A stretch of 64,000 nucleotides of DNA from Arenibacter sp. F20364 (GTDB lineage: Bacteria; Bacteroidota; Bacteroidia; Flavobacteriales; Flavobacteriaceae): contig NZ_JALKBD010000021.1 in the NCBI RefSeq assembly GCF_023015905.1, positions 1-64,000 on the forward strand, read 5' to 3'. The translations under genes and the position numbers were made by a program. The notes under the pieces are model-generated. The model ran no database searches. It was not told where the DNA came from and saw nothing but the letters and a program-made list of their open reading frames with translations. Position 1 is the first letter of the stretch. Each line of letters starts with the position of its first letter. This document shows positions 9,271 to 18,307 of the stretch, one piece after another.

Positions 9271-9438
9271 GATTCTCTTTGGTTAATATAATTAATACAA
9301 GGTGAAAAAAATTATGCAATAAGATGAACTCTAACAATATAAGAATTAAATCAATTAATGACGGAGTTTGGGGGTATTGGCAAGAAATCAACTTTTCTAA
9401 GACTTTAAATATATTTTTATTTAAATTATTCAAATAGA

Positions 9439-9469
9439 TTTGGGAAATCATAAAAAGCATGTATCTTTG
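9439..9469 (+). promoter_or_regulatory. Bacteroidota-type promoter upstream of tRNA-fMet
   Basis: TTTG at 9439-9442, 19 bp, then TATCTTTG at 9462-9469, an exact match to the Bacteroidota -33/-7 consensus (TTTG-N19-TAnnTTTG). No other gene on this strand follows before the tRNA at 9649, so the transcript has a leader of about 170 nt that includes a tRNA-like 5' fragment. Confidence 0.7.
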
Positions 9470-9538
9470 CAGTCCGAAATAATTCAGTCAGCATTAGGAA
9501 CTGAGGGTTTAGAGCCAAGTTGAATGTTTTGGAAACGC

Positions 9539-9557
9539 ACATCGCGGGATAGAGCAG
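9539..9557 (+). repeat. Duplicated 5' fragment of tRNA-fMet (19 bp)
   Basis: ACATCGCGGGATAGAGCAG occurs here and again at 9645-9663, where it forms the first 15 nt of the tRNA plus 4 bp of leader. After this first copy the sequence switches to CATCCTTCGACTACGCCC, a flavobacterial repeat-like stretch, and no tRNA body follows. It is a truncated copy within the leader of the real tRNA. Confidence 0.65.
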
Positions 9558-9648
9558 CATCCTTCGACTACGCCCAGGACAGGGTGCTTACTCTGCCAGG
9601 GTGGCAAAATTGAAATACAGTACCCTTAAGGGTACATTGAAGATACAT

Positions 9649-9724
<76 letters not shown>

Positions 9725-9734
9725 GTAAAGACAG

Positions 9735-9762
9735 GGCTTCACAAAAATGTGGAGCCTTTTTT
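9735..9762 (+). terminator. Intrinsic terminator after tRNA-fMet (island-borne)
   Basis: GGCTTCACA, loop AAAA, TGTGGAGCC, followed by six T. The stem has one G-T type mismatch. It lies just inside the island and replaces the host terminator now found beyond the right repeat at 38741-38767. Confidence 0.75.
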
Positions 9763-9769
9763 GATTCTC

Positions 9770-9791
9770 TTCCTAAAACATACCTAAAACA
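9770..9791 (+). repeat. Tandem 11-bp repeats, candidate integrase arm sites (left)
   Basis: TTCCTAAAACA followed directly by TACCTAAAACA, 46 bp inside the left att repeat. The same unit, as two perfect TACCTAAAACA copies, is 106 bp inside the right att repeat. Position and symmetry fit arm-type binding sites for the island integrase. Confidence 0.55.
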
Positions 9792-10558
9792 ATTTAGGAT
9801 CAAGCAAAAACTTGTTGGATCAAGAACAATTTCATGGTATTTGGATATTTATACAAATAGTTGAGTTAACCAAAATAGGAAGAATTTTTTACCACTCTTT
9901 TCCTAAAATCAAGATTAAAGGACTGCTAAATAACCTTTAACCTTTCCAGTTCCGTGCGATCGGACCGTTGCGTTATGGTATGCTCGCGTTTTCATTCTCC
10001 CAAACTTTTCCTCCCGCCTTTGTTAATTGCCATTTTCTCATTCAATTATTATCGCCTGTCTGCCACAGACCCAGTTTTCACTTCGCCAGAAGTAGGAGTT
10101 TTGCGTTGCGCAAAACATAACTTGCTATCTTCTCCGAAGATTAATATTTTCAATTCTTTTTTAATGATATATTACTCACGGGGCGTAGGTCTGATTTGTT
10201 CCTACTTTATAACAAAAAACCTTCCGAATGCGTAAATCCTATGTGCATATATACATATACCCATATATTTATATTTACATATATCCATATATCGTGACCT
10301 CAGCAATCCATTTATTATTTAGTGTAATTAATCGTTCCAAGTGCAACCTAGAGACTAGGGACCATTTCAGCAGATTAAAATGCTAGTGGGCAGGGAGAAG
10401 GAAGGTCAAGCAGCATTTTCGCTGTTTATTCTTTCCTGCGGCCACAATGAAGTCAGGTATGCGAAGCGGAAAGATTTAAGTAGAGGACAGACACAACATG
10501 TCCACAAGAGTAAAATTGACGGATAAGGTTTACGGGACTTACGCCTTCAAAATTCTAA
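9792..10558. other. Island left-end non-coding region
   Basis: About 770 bp without a gene I can support. It includes GC-richer patches, a palindromic GTTTTGCGTTGCGCAAAAC-like hairpin near 10097 and a run of TATA/CATATA around 10240-10295. One open frame at 9954-10235 has no protein-like composition, no ribosome-binding signal and no recognisable motif. The region is probably decayed mobile DNA. Confidence 0.4.
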
Positions 10559-10657
10559 AGACATACTAATCTGAGCAAGATAATTGCAGTACAAGTAAAT
10601 TTCATACATAAGAATCCAGATGAAGTATTAGATGCTATCGTTAATTTTTCGAAATAG
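10559..10657 (+). pseudogene. C-terminal remnant of a second tyrosine integrase
   Basis: From 10568 the frame reads NLSKIIAVQVNFIHK then NPDEVLDAIVNFSK and stop. The C-terminus of the intact island integrase reads DLKTTIMYQANFIHK then DADDALDAVLNS. The two align without gaps, with NFIHK and xLDAxxN shared. The catalytic Tyr position is replaced (V), and an in-frame stop lies just upstream, so the gene is dead. Between this remnant and the promoter at 10986, another 330 bp show only AT-rich sequence with a REP-like TGCCTGCC/GACAGGCA pair. Confidence 0.65.
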
Positions 10658-10985
10658 TTCGCCATTGATTTGGATTACAATAATAAAAACTAGTCACTGT
10701 CACCAATTCTTAACTTTTCTGAGGGCACAATTTATGAAAAAATAAGTGTATTAATACATCTATTGATATAGTTATACCATGTAGTAAACTACCTCGGGGC
10801 AAGCCCATGAGGCGTTGAAAAGATCCTTACTTTAGATTATATGCCTGCCTGAACGAAAATTGACAGGCAAGCGCTGGAACATTTAAATCACAATTATCGA
10901 GTAAATTCCCTATATAAGTATCTGAAATAACTTAATTTTTTGAAATCTATTATCTTTTAAGCCGATGAGCAAAATTAATAATTAA

Positions 10986-10999
10986 TATGTATGAACATT
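10986..10999 (+). promoter_or_regulatory. Putative GntR operator in front of the mannonate operon
   Basis: TATGTATGAACATT is the reverse complement of the operator at 33638-33651 with one change at the last base. It fits TATGT-N4-ACATA and overlaps where the -33 element of the promoter with TATTTTTG at 11014 would lie, a position that would give repression. Confidence 0.55.
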
Positions 11000-11013
11000 A
11001 GAACAAAGTTTGC

Positions 11014-11021
11014 TATTTTTG
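11014..11021 (+). promoter_or_regulatory. -7 element (TATTTTTG) of the mannonate operon
   Basis: TATTTTTG fits TAnnTTTG; the -33 element is weak. Transcription would start near 11027, giving a leader of about 110 nt before the uxuA-like gene. Confidence 0.5.
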
Positions 11022-11137
11022 ATTTTTATTCAAACTATTGGTATGAAATGAGGAAGTTGTATTGGTCCATTACAATGATTGAAGTCCAATTATTTTTCAA
11101 TTTGTTACACTTACATAATACTACAAACTAATCGAAT

Positions 11138-12199
11138 ATGCCTAAATTAGGATTGGGGCTGTATAAAAGTCTTTTAAACGGAAAGAATTTCGAATTTGCC
11201 AAGCAGGCTGGGGCAACCCATTTGGTGGTTCAGTTAGTTGATTATATGAAAGGAGGAGATAATCCTTCATTGGCGCAAAATTATCTAAATGGCTGGGGAG
11301 TTACCAACAATCAAAGCAAACTTTGGGAGTATGATCAATTGATTCGCTTAAAAAAGGAAATTGAGTCACATGGATTGGTTTGGGAGGCTATTGAGAATTT
11401 TGATCCATCACATTGGTTTGACATCTTGTTGGATGGACCTAAACGGCTTCAACAGATGGACAACTTAAAATATATGATAGCAAATATAGGGAAGGCGGGT
11501 ATCCCCATTATGGGATATTATTTTAGTATTGCCGGTGTGTGGGGTTGGACCAACCGAAAATATGGCCGAGGGAATCCGATGACAGTAGGTTTTGATATGG
11601 ACAGAGTAAATGTAAATGAGCCCATTAAGAACGGTATGGTTTGGAATATGACCTATGATTCAACCTTAACTGGTAGTTTGGGGCCTATTTCGCGTGATGA
11701 AATGTGGGATCGTTTTACCTGGTTTCTGAACGAAATAATTCCGGTAGCAGAAGAAAATGGAGTAAAAATGGTGGCACATCCAGATGACCCTCCAATACCT
11801 GAATTGAGAAATGCGGCCAGACTTTTTTATAGTATCGAAGAGTATGAAAAATTATTTTCGGTTAACAAGAGCCCCAACAATGGATTTGAATTTTGCATGG
11901 GCACTTTACAAGAAATGCCAGGAAGCAATGTCCTTGAAACTCTGGATAAGTATAGTTCCTTAAACAGAATAGGCTATATCCACTTTCGGAATGTTAAAGG
12001 CAAGGTGCCAAACTACCGTGAGGTTTTCGTAGATGAGGGTGATCTTGACATGGCTGAAGCACTCAGAATATTGAAGAAAAACAATTTTGAAGGTGTGTTG
12101 ATTCCGGACCATAGTCCCACCATGAGCTGCGATGCACCTTGGCACGCAAGCATGGCATACGCCATGGGTTATATGAAAGCTTTGATAGATACGGTATGA
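11138..12199 (+). CDS. uxuA: Mannonate dehydratase (UxuA family)
   Basis: A 353-residue TIM-barrel enzyme of the UxuA family, slightly shorter than the E. coli enzyme (394). Family features seen: QAGATHLVV near the N-terminus, HGLVWEAIE, IIPVAEENGVKMVAHPDDPP (the conserved HPDDPP metal-site loop, about residues 205-215), IHFRNVKG, EGDLDM and IPDHSP. It dehydrates D-mannonate to 2-keto-3-deoxy-D-gluconate in the cytoplasm with a divalent metal. It is the first gene of a four-gene plus-strand operon; its stop overlaps the next start (ATGA). Neighbouring SDR and lactonase genes suggest that mannonate here comes from mannose and not from glucuronate. Confidence 0.8.
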   Translation: MPKLGLGLYKSLLNGKNFEFAKQAGATHLVVQLVDYMKGGDNPSLAQNYLNGWGVTNNQSKLWEYDQLIRLKKEIESHGLVWEAIENFDPSHWFDILLDGPKRLQQMDNLKYMIANIGKAGIPIMGYYFSIAGVWGWTNRKYGRGNPMTVGFDMDRVNVNEPIKNGMVWNMTYDSTLTGSLGPISRDEMWDRFTWFLNEIIPVAEENGVKMVAHPDDPPIPELRNAARLFYSIEEYEKLFSVNKSPNNGFEFCMGTLQEMPGSNVLETLDKYSSLNRIGYIHFRNVKGKVPNYREVFVDEGDLDMAEALRILKKNNFEGVLIPDHSPTMSCDAPWHASMAYAMGYMKALIDTV

Positions 12200-13200
12200 G
12201 CAAGTGTAAAGTAAATGATAAATGGACCTATAATCGGATGAAAGTCATTTTCATGGAAAATGAATACTTAAGTATCGGTATTCTACCTGGCCGTGGCAGT
12301 GATATTTTTCAATTTGTTTACAAACCGGCGGGGATTGATCTAATGTTGAGATTGGATAAAGACATTCTCAACCCCAACGAAGTTTTTTCTCAAGATCGGA
12401 GCACCAACAATCAGTTTGAAGATTATTATTATGGCGGGTGGCAAGAGATCTTACCAAATAGTGCGTCCTTGGATTATCGTGGTGCCATTTTAGGGCAACA
12501 TGGTGAAGTATCACTAATTCAGTGGGAATATGCGATTGTTAAAAACTCGGAGGATGAAGTTTCCGTTAAGCTATGGACAAGGCCGTTACGTTTTCCTATA
12601 GTAATTGAGAAGACTTTAACTTTAAAAAAGGGCAGTAAGTCATTAGAGATTGATGAAGTACTGACTAATGAATCTGATACGCAATTACATTTAATGTGGG
12701 GCCATCATATTGCTTTCGGTCTTCCATTTTTGGAAGCAGGTGGAGCTATTGAAACATCGGCAACAAAGTTTATAGCAGAAAATAAAATGCCCGACAAGCG
12801 AATCTTTAAGCCTGGTACAACGCAAGATTGGCCAATGGTCACTACTGTTGACAATCAAAAAAAAGACGCTAGTATCATCCTTAAACCTAGTGAATCCAAG
12901 TTTTCCGAATTGGCCTATTTGAATGATTTTACAGCCAAGGCCTATTATAAAATTACAACGGACATCATGTCTTTTTCCATTGAATGGGATAAAAACATTT
13001 TCAAGTCGTTGTGGTATTGGCAGGAATGCTATGCTACCCAAAATGCTCCGTGGTGGGGTAAAACCTACGCATTTGCCTTAGAACCATGGACAAATAATTG
13101 GGAAGAAAATCCGTCAAAAGAAAGTATTGAAAAGGATTGGTTGAAACTTGATCCTAGACAGCGTATAGAGACTTCCTTATCTACCAATTGTAACCATTGA
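12196..13200 (+). CDS. DUF4432 family (aldose-epimerase-like) protein
   Basis: The ATG at 12196 overlaps the uxuA stop as ATGA and gives 334 residues; an upstream in-frame start at 12139 lies inside uxuA and is less likely. The protein resembles DUF4432 galactose-mutarotase-like proteins: NEYLSIGILPGRGSDI near the N-terminus, YYGGWQEILPN, LHLMWGHHIAFG (His residues in the mutarotase fold) and LEPWTNN near the end. The family has a beta-supersandwich fold and is found next to sugar oxidation genes. A sugar mutarotase function that presents the right anomer to the dehydrogenase is a reasonable guess but is not shown. Confidence 0.7.
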   Translation: MSKCKVNDKWTYNRMKVIFMENEYLSIGILPGRGSDIFQFVYKPAGIDLMLRLDKDILNPNEVFSQDRSTNNQFEDYYYGGWQEILPNSASLDYRGAILGQHGEVSLIQWEYAIVKNSEDEVSVKLWTRPLRFPIVIEKTLTLKKGSKSLEIDEVLTNESDTQLHLMWGHHIAFGLPFLEAGGAIETSATKFIAENKMPDKRIFKPGTTQDWPMVTTVDNQKKDASIILKPSESKFSELAYLNDFTAKAYYKITTDIMSFSIEWDKNIFKSLWYWQECYATQNAPWWGKTYAFALEPWTNNWEENPSKESIEKDWLKLDPRQRIETSLSTNCNH

Positions 13201-13202
13201 CT

Positions 13203-14072
13203 ATGAAAGCAGAACCTATATTTGATATAAAACCGATTCATGGAGAGGGACCCATTTGGTGCCCTATAGAAGAGAAATTTTATTGTGTGGATTTACTTAA
13301 GGGGTCATATTTTAAAGTAGACTATAAAACTGGTCATTCAAAAGAATTCAATGTTGGGCAAGAACTGGGGGTAATGGCCCTTTGTGAAAACGGTAAAATC
13401 GTAACGGGAGTACGAGATGGTTTTGGGATTTATGATGAACGCACGAATGAATTAAAATTAATTAAAGATTCCCCTGAAATGGATGTCAAAGAAAGACGAA
13501 TGAATGATGGTGCGGTTGACCCCAAAGGGCGATTTTTTGCAGGGACCATGGAATATAATGGCGCTAATCCTACAGGTAACTTATATTGTTTACACCTAGA
13601 TCATAGCGTAGCACTTCTAGAACAAAATATTTATATAACCAATGGTATGGGGTGGAGTCCGGATTATCGCACTTATTATATGATCGATACTATGCGCAAC
13701 GTCATGTATGCATACGATTATAATGCCGAAACAGCCCGCATTTCGAATAGAAGGGAACACATACAATGGAGAAAGGATGAATTTCCAGATGGTATGACCA
13801 TTGATGCTGATGGGGGTTTTTGGGTTGCCATGTGGGAAGGAAATAAAGTAAGTCATTTTGACGCAGAGGGTGATTGGGTTGAAGATATTTATGTTCCTGT
13901 CCACCATGTCACAAGTTGTTGTTTTGGAGGGAAAAATAAAAATATTCTATTTATTACCACCTCCCGTTTAAACTTAACAGAAAAAGAACAAAAAGAGAAT
14001 CCGCTTGCGGGCAGATGTTTCGGACTTGAAACCAATACTAAAGGTCAAATAGAACCTAGATTTAAAGGATGA
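13203..14072 (+). CDS. SMP-30/gluconolactonase-like sugar lactonase
   Basis: The ATG at 13203 gives 289 residues; an upstream TTG at 13197 overlaps the previous stop and is less likely. It is a six-bladed beta-propeller of the SMP-30/regucalcin family: HGEGPIW (metal Glu), MNDGAVDPKGRFFAGTM (metal Asn), ITNGMGWSPD (Asn) and PDGMTIDADGGFWVA (Asp) are all in place. These enzymes hydrolyse aldonolactones to aldonates. Placed between a mannonate dehydratase and an SDR dehydrogenase, its likely substrate is mannonolactone. Confidence 0.8.
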   Translation: MKAEPIFDIKPIHGEGPIWCPIEEKFYCVDLLKGSYFKVDYKTGHSKEFNVGQELGVMALCENGKIVTGVRDGFGIYDERTNELKLIKDSPEMDVKERRMNDGAVDPKGRFFAGTMEYNGANPTGNLYCLHLDHSVALLEQNIYITNGMGWSPDYRTYYMIDTMRNVMYAYDYNAETARISNRREHIQWRKDEFPDGMTIDADGGFWVAMWEGNKVSHFDAEGDWVEDIYVPVHHVTSCCFGGKNKNILFITTSRLNLTEKEQKENPLAGRCFGLETNTKGQIEPRFKG

Positions 14073-14077
14073 TATAA

Positions 14078-14827
14078 ATGAGAAGAAATGTGATAGTTAC
14101 CGGGGCGGCAAAAGGAATCGGTAAAGCCTGTACCGAATATTTTTTGAACAACGGCGATGCCGTAATTGCTTTGGATATTGACAGAGATGCCCTAAAAATG
14201 CTTGAAGACACTGATGGAAGGTTGTTGACCATGGTTTGTGATGTTTCCAATTCTGGACAAGTTCAACAGGCCATTCAAAAAGGAGTGGATGTTTTTGGTG
14301 AAATAGATATTTTAGTGAACAACGCAGGTATTCAGAGATACTCTACAATAACGGAAACCACCGAGGATGAATGGGATTTAGTCATGAACGCAAATTTAAA
14401 AAGTGCATTTCTTTGCTCCAAATATGCCATTCTCTCCATGCAAAAAAAAGGGTCAGGCGTAGTAGTAAACGTCTCCAGTGTACAAGCCTTTATCAGCCAA
14501 GAGCGTGTAGCGCCATATACCACATCAAAAACAGCAATGTTGGGATTAACCAGAAGCATTGCCGTGGATTATGCACCGCACATTAGATCGGTTGCCGTTT
14601 GCCCTGGCACTGTTGACACTCCAATGTTACGAGATGCGATTGCTACTATGGATAATCCAGAAAAGATTTATCAGGAATGTGTCGATATGCATTTGAGCGC
14701 ACGTATTTGCCCCCCAGAAGAAGTAGCGGCACTAATCGGATTTTTAAGCAGCGCAATGGCAGGGTCAATTACTGGCCAAGCGTTTCGAGTAGATGGGGGA
14801 CTAGGGATTCTCTGTAAAGGAAATTAA
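14078..14827 (+). CDS. SDR family sugar dehydrogenase
   Basis: A 249-residue classical short-chain dehydrogenase: TGAAKGIG cofactor motif at the N-terminus, D36-type acidic residue (LDIDRD) that favours NAD(H), NNAG, catalytic S in VSSVQA, YTTSK, and CPGTVDTPM. The C-terminal ITGQAFRVDGG is the usual end. It is the last gene of the operon with uxuA, DUF4432 and the lactonase, 5 bp after the latter. The context suggests oxidation of an aldose (probably mannose) at C1 to its lactone; family members also act on other polyols and ketones, so substrate is inference. Confidence 0.8.
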   Translation: MRRNVIVTGAAKGIGKACTEYFLNNGDAVIALDIDRDALKMLEDTDGRLLTMVCDVSNSGQVQQAIQKGVDVFGEIDILVNNAGIQRYSTITETTEDEWDLVMNANLKSAFLCSKYAILSMQKKGSGVVVNVSSVQAFISQERVAPYTTSKTAMLGLTRSIAVDYAPHIRSVAVCPGTVDTPMLRDAIATMDNPEKIYQECVDMHLSARICPPEEVAALIGFLSSAMAGSITGQAFRVDGGLGILCKGN

Positions 14828-14956
14828 ACCTTCACAGGTAAAACCCTTGGTAAATAGAATTAAACCCACATCTGGCAAAGGTATCTTTATCTTAACATTA
14901 TAAAGCTGCTATATAAACTATTAATGCTACACCAACTTCAACGTATTTAAGTCATT

Positions 14957-16930
14957 TTAGAAGGCATGAGGATTGAAAGTATATTTTGCTTTTTGGGTAC
15001 TAAGTTCTAGGTTATCCGTACGAAAAGGAAAAGCCGGAAGGCTTTCCTCATTAATTAAATCAAGTGGCCCAGGATTGTCTGACCAAGCATAACGTACATA
15101 TTTTGGCACGGAAACACTTTCGGAATATACCTCAATCACATTTGAATCTATAATTTTGGCCTTGGCCCATTTAAAATTCCCATCTGACCCTGCAATTGAG
15201 AATCCCCTCAAGTATCCGTACTTATCAAGACTTCTTAATTTACTGTTGTAGGTGTTGAATTTGATTTCAATCTTATTTCCAACTATTGATTGTGAGCTGT
15301 AGATTGGTCCTTGTTTTAATTTTTCCCCGTACGAATAATGCATGGCCAATAAGCCTAATCGCCTACCCAATTCTGCTTTGTTATAAGGATGTATATTATT
15401 TGCCTCCCCGATATCTATGGCAGTTGCAATATCAACATTTTTTAATACCGTAGCATTCATTTGTGAATTGCGGATTTCAGCCCACTTGCTATCTCCGGGC
15501 AATAAGTCTTCTTGTTTATAATTTGCCAACTGTACTATTAGAAAGGGCATTTCGGGATCATTCCATTTTAATCGCCAATCATTAATCATGCCTTTGAGCA
15601 AAGCTTCGTATTCCCCTCCGCGATTTTCGTTTGATTCCCCTTGATACCAGATTATACCAGTTATCGGAAAATTGTGTAAAGGGGCTATCCCGGTATTATA
15701 TAATAAGAGGGGATGGGAGAATATACTGCCGTTTGGAACCTTGGGTTTGGGAAATTTTTCAGTGTCGATAGAAAGACCCTTTCTGTATTTCCATTTACCC
15801 GTTAATATTTGATTCCCCCAGAAAGCATTGGTATATATACCCCCTTTACCTCCAATATCAAAAACCCTAATAGTTAAGGTATTTCCCTTCTCCCGTAATA
15901 TTTCTTTGGGAACAGAGTAGTTTCGAAAATTACTTTTTCCAAAAGTCTCACCGATCTTTTTCCCATTTACCCAAGTAATATCATAATCGTCTATTTGATT
16001 TAGGGCAAGATGAAAATCATTTTCCAATTGGGATGATTCCAGGTCAAACGTTTTACGAAACCAGAAACTACCGTCATGTTCCTCATAACCAAAATCCTCC
16101 CAAAATGACGGTAGGTTAATTTCCTCCCAATCTGAATAATCATAACTATCGGCATACCACTTTTCATCGAGTCCAGGCCCCTGTAAATAATACTTCGTGT
16201 CCCATTTTTTTCTATATTTTACAAATTCTTTGTTCAGTGTTGCGAAGTCTTTGTTGGTTTGGATGATATCACCTGTAACTTCATCAAATTGTGGGAATTT
16301 TTTTAAGGCATCCATGCTCATCCATGTTTCTATGGTGGTTGCGCCTAAGTTACTGCTAATTAAGCCAATTGGCACATCCTGTTTTTCAGCTAATTCCCTT
16401 CCGAAAAAATAACCTGTCGCACTAAAGTTGCTAATGGTCTCGGCATTGGTTTCATGCCATACTGCCGTGGGCACGTCTTTTTGCGGTAAATAATCTGCTC
16501 CCACCCCTATAGAACATAAGCGCAAGTTTTCATAAGCGATTCTCGAAGTATCAGGTTCTTGATAATTCAACATATTTAAGGTATACTGCATATTGGATTG
16601 CCCAGCACAAAGCCAAAGGTCACCTATTAGAATATTATCCAATATTAGTTCCTCTTGTCCTTTAAAAGATAATTCGTAGGGTCCACCTGCCTGAAGAGGA
16701 GTGAGTATCACCTCCCATAACCCTTGTTTATCCGCCTTAACCTTATGTGACTGATTTTTAATTTTAATTTCAATGATTTCATTGGGTTGTGACTTACCTG
16801 AAATTGGAATGGATTTCATTCTTGGCAAAACCATATTGGAAGTAAATATTTTGGGTATTTCTATTTGACTTCTAACAGTATTGGGTAGTAAGGTACCCAA
16901 CATAACAATAAGCACAACTAATTTTTTCAT
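14957..16930 (-). CDS. Sialate O-acetylesterase-like SGNH esterase
   Basis: A 657-residue secreted protein with signal peptide (about 1-21). An N-terminal beta-sandwich leads to LCAGQSNMQYTL (the nucleophile Ser block of the SASA/DUF303 family, about residue 111). A galactose-binding-like insert (about 280-380) contains WFRKTFDLESS and YDITWVNGKKIG. The second block GIIWYQGESNENRGGEY follows at about 430. Such enzymes remove O-acetyl groups from sialic acids or, in glycan loci, from other acetylated sugars. As part of the minus-strand mannose operon (14 bp after the MFS gene) it may deacetylate an acetylated mannan or glycoprotein glycan. Confidence 0.8.
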   Translation of the reverse strand: MKKLVVLIVMLGTLLPNTVRSQIEIPKIFTSNMVLPRMKSIPISGKSQPNEIIEIKIKNQSHKVKADKQGLWEVILTPLQAGGPYELSFKGQEELILDNILIGDLWLCAGQSNMQYTLNMLNYQEPDTSRIAYENLRLCSIGVGADYLPQKDVPTAVWHETNAETISNFSATGYFFGRELAEKQDVPIGLISSNLGATTIETWMSMDALKKFPQFDEVTGDIIQTNKDFATLNKEFVKYRKKWDTKYYLQGPGLDEKWYADSYDYSDWEEINLPSFWEDFGYEEHDGSFWFRKTFDLESSQLENDFHLALNQIDDYDITWVNGKKIGETFGKSNFRNYSVPKEILREKGNTLTIRVFDIGGKGGIYTNAFWGNQILTGKWKYRKGLSIDTEKFPKPKVPNGSIFSHPLLLYNTGIAPLHNFPITGIIWYQGESNENRGGEYEALLKGMINDWRLKWNDPEMPFLIVQLANYKQEDLLPGDSKWAEIRNSQMNATVLKNVDIATAIDIGEANNIHPYNKAELGRRLGLLAMHYSYGEKLKQGPIYSSQSIVGNKIEIKFNTYNSKLRSLDKYGYLRGFSIAGSDGNFKWAKAKIIDSNVIEVYSESVSVPKYVRYAWSDNPGPLDLINEESLPAFPFRTDNLELSTQKAKYTFNPHAF

Positions 16931-16944
16931 GTTCCTTTTTTAGG

Positions 16945-18288
16945 TTATTTTTTCCAACTCATTTCAATTTCCTCCAAAGTCTTTCCTTTAGTTTCAGGAA
17001 TCATCTTATATGTAAAGATTAAAAGAATAATAGCATTGATCATAAATAGCCAAAAGGTAAAGGCGCCACCTATTTTATCCAATAAAACGGGGGTAAATTG
17101 TGAGATGAACCAGACCCCTATCCACAATACCATTATAGAAAGAGACATTGCTATTCCTCTTGTTTTGGTCGGAAAAATTTCTGAAATCAAGACCCAAGGG
17201 ATAGGACCCAATGAAGTGCCAAAACAACCAACAAACCCTAAAATTAAAATTAAAACCCAAGGGCCGGTTGTTAGTCCTAAATAAAAAAGAGTGCCTATTC
17301 CCAATAGACACAGAATCATCCCCGAAACACCCCATAGGAGGAGTGTTCTTCTACCAAGTTTGTCTATATACATAATCGCCACAAAGGTAAAAATAGTATT
17401 GATTACCCCGATGATCACGGTCTGCATTAATGCGGAATCAACACCAAAGCCTGCATCCTTTAATATTTCAGGGGCATAATACATAATAGCATTTATGCCG
17501 GTAATTTGTGAAAACAATGCCAAAATAACACCAACTATCATTGCTACCCGTAGCCCTGGCGCAAATAATTCCTTAAGCGTTCCTTTTTCCTGGCCCAGGA
17601 CCAATTTAATATCCTTGTGAACACTTTGCGCTATTTCCTTTGTATTTATCCGTGTTAGAATGTCTAGTGCCTCCTCATCCCTGCCCTCTTTGGTAAGCCA
17701 ACGAGGGCTTTCCGGCACAAAGAAGAGGGCTATTAGAAACAAAACTGCAGGTATAGTTTCTGAACCTAACATGAATCGCCAGCCCATATCAACATTCCAT
17801 TGTTCACCGTATAAACCAGCAATAATATAGTTGAGGAAGAAAACGATATTGATGCCGACAACAATTGCCAATTGATATAAAGAAACCAACATGCCTCTTT
17901 TGTGTGCTGGCGCAATTTCAGAAATGTAAAGTGGAGAAAGCATAGATGCGGCACCGACACCTATACCACCTACTATTCTTGCAATAACCAGTTGCGAAAA
18001 GGTCTCCGCCAAGGCACAGCCAATAGCTGAAACTGCGAATAAGATAGCCGTAATAATCAATGCTTTTTTTCGACCAATCCTGTCCGCAATATACCCAGCA
18101 ATCGCTACACCAAAAATACATCCCAAAATGGCACTGGAAACTGCCCAACCTTTCATGTCGGCATTTAAAGAGAACTTTGATTCTATAAATCCAATGGCAC
18201 CGGAAATAACTGCTGTATCATACCCAAACAACAGGCCACCTAGAGCTCCTATCAAGGTAATTTTTAGTAAATATTCTGATTTTTTCAT
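16945..18288 (-). CDS. MFS sugar porter (XylE/GalP-like)
   Basis: A 447-residue inner-membrane protein with about 12 hydrophobic helices. Sugar porter signatures are complete: GGLLFGYDTAVISG in the first helix, GYIADRIGRKKAL between helices 2 and 3, PESPRWLTKEGRDEEA after helix 6, QITGINAIMYYAPEI, DKLGRRTLLLWG, and PETKGKTLEEIE at the C-terminus. It probably imports a monosaccharide by proton symport; the surrounding GH92 and mannose kinase/isomerase genes suggest mannose. It lies 20 bp downstream of the kinase/isomerase fusion gene. Confidence 0.87.
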   Translation of the reverse strand: MKKSEYLLKITLIGALGGLLFGYDTAVISGAIGFIESKFSLNADMKGWAVSSAILGCIFGVAIAGYIADRIGRKKALIITAILFAVSAIGCALAETFSQLVIARIVGGIGVGAASMLSPLYISEIAPAHKRGMLVSLYQLAIVVGINIVFFLNYIIAGLYGEQWNVDMGWRFMLGSETIPAVLFLIALFFVPESPRWLTKEGRDEEALDILTRINTKEIAQSVHKDIKLVLGQEKGTLKELFAPGLRVAMIVGVILALFSQITGINAIMYYAPEILKDAGFGVDSALMQTVIIGVINTIFTFVAIMYIDKLGRRTLLLWGVSGMILCLLGIGTLFYLGLTTGPWVLILILGFVGCFGTSLGPIPWVLISEIFPTKTRGIAMSLSIMVLWIGVWFISQFTPVLLDKIGGAFTFWLFMINAIILLIFTYKMIPETKGKTLEEIEMSWKK

Positions 18289-18307
18289 ACCTATTTTTTT
18301 TGTCTAT

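Noticed and set aside
9954-10235. Open frame of 93 codons in the island left end
   Set aside because: No ribosome-binding signal, poor amino acid composition and overlap with GC-skewed hairpins; probably chance.
10238-10295. TATGTGCATATATACATATA run as a further GntR operator
   Set aside because: Half-sites are not spaced by 4 bp, and the stretch is simple TA/CATA sequence far from any gene.
14332-14559. Minus-strand frames within the SDR and other genes
   Set aside because: They are shadows of strong coding frames with clear motifs on the opposite strand.
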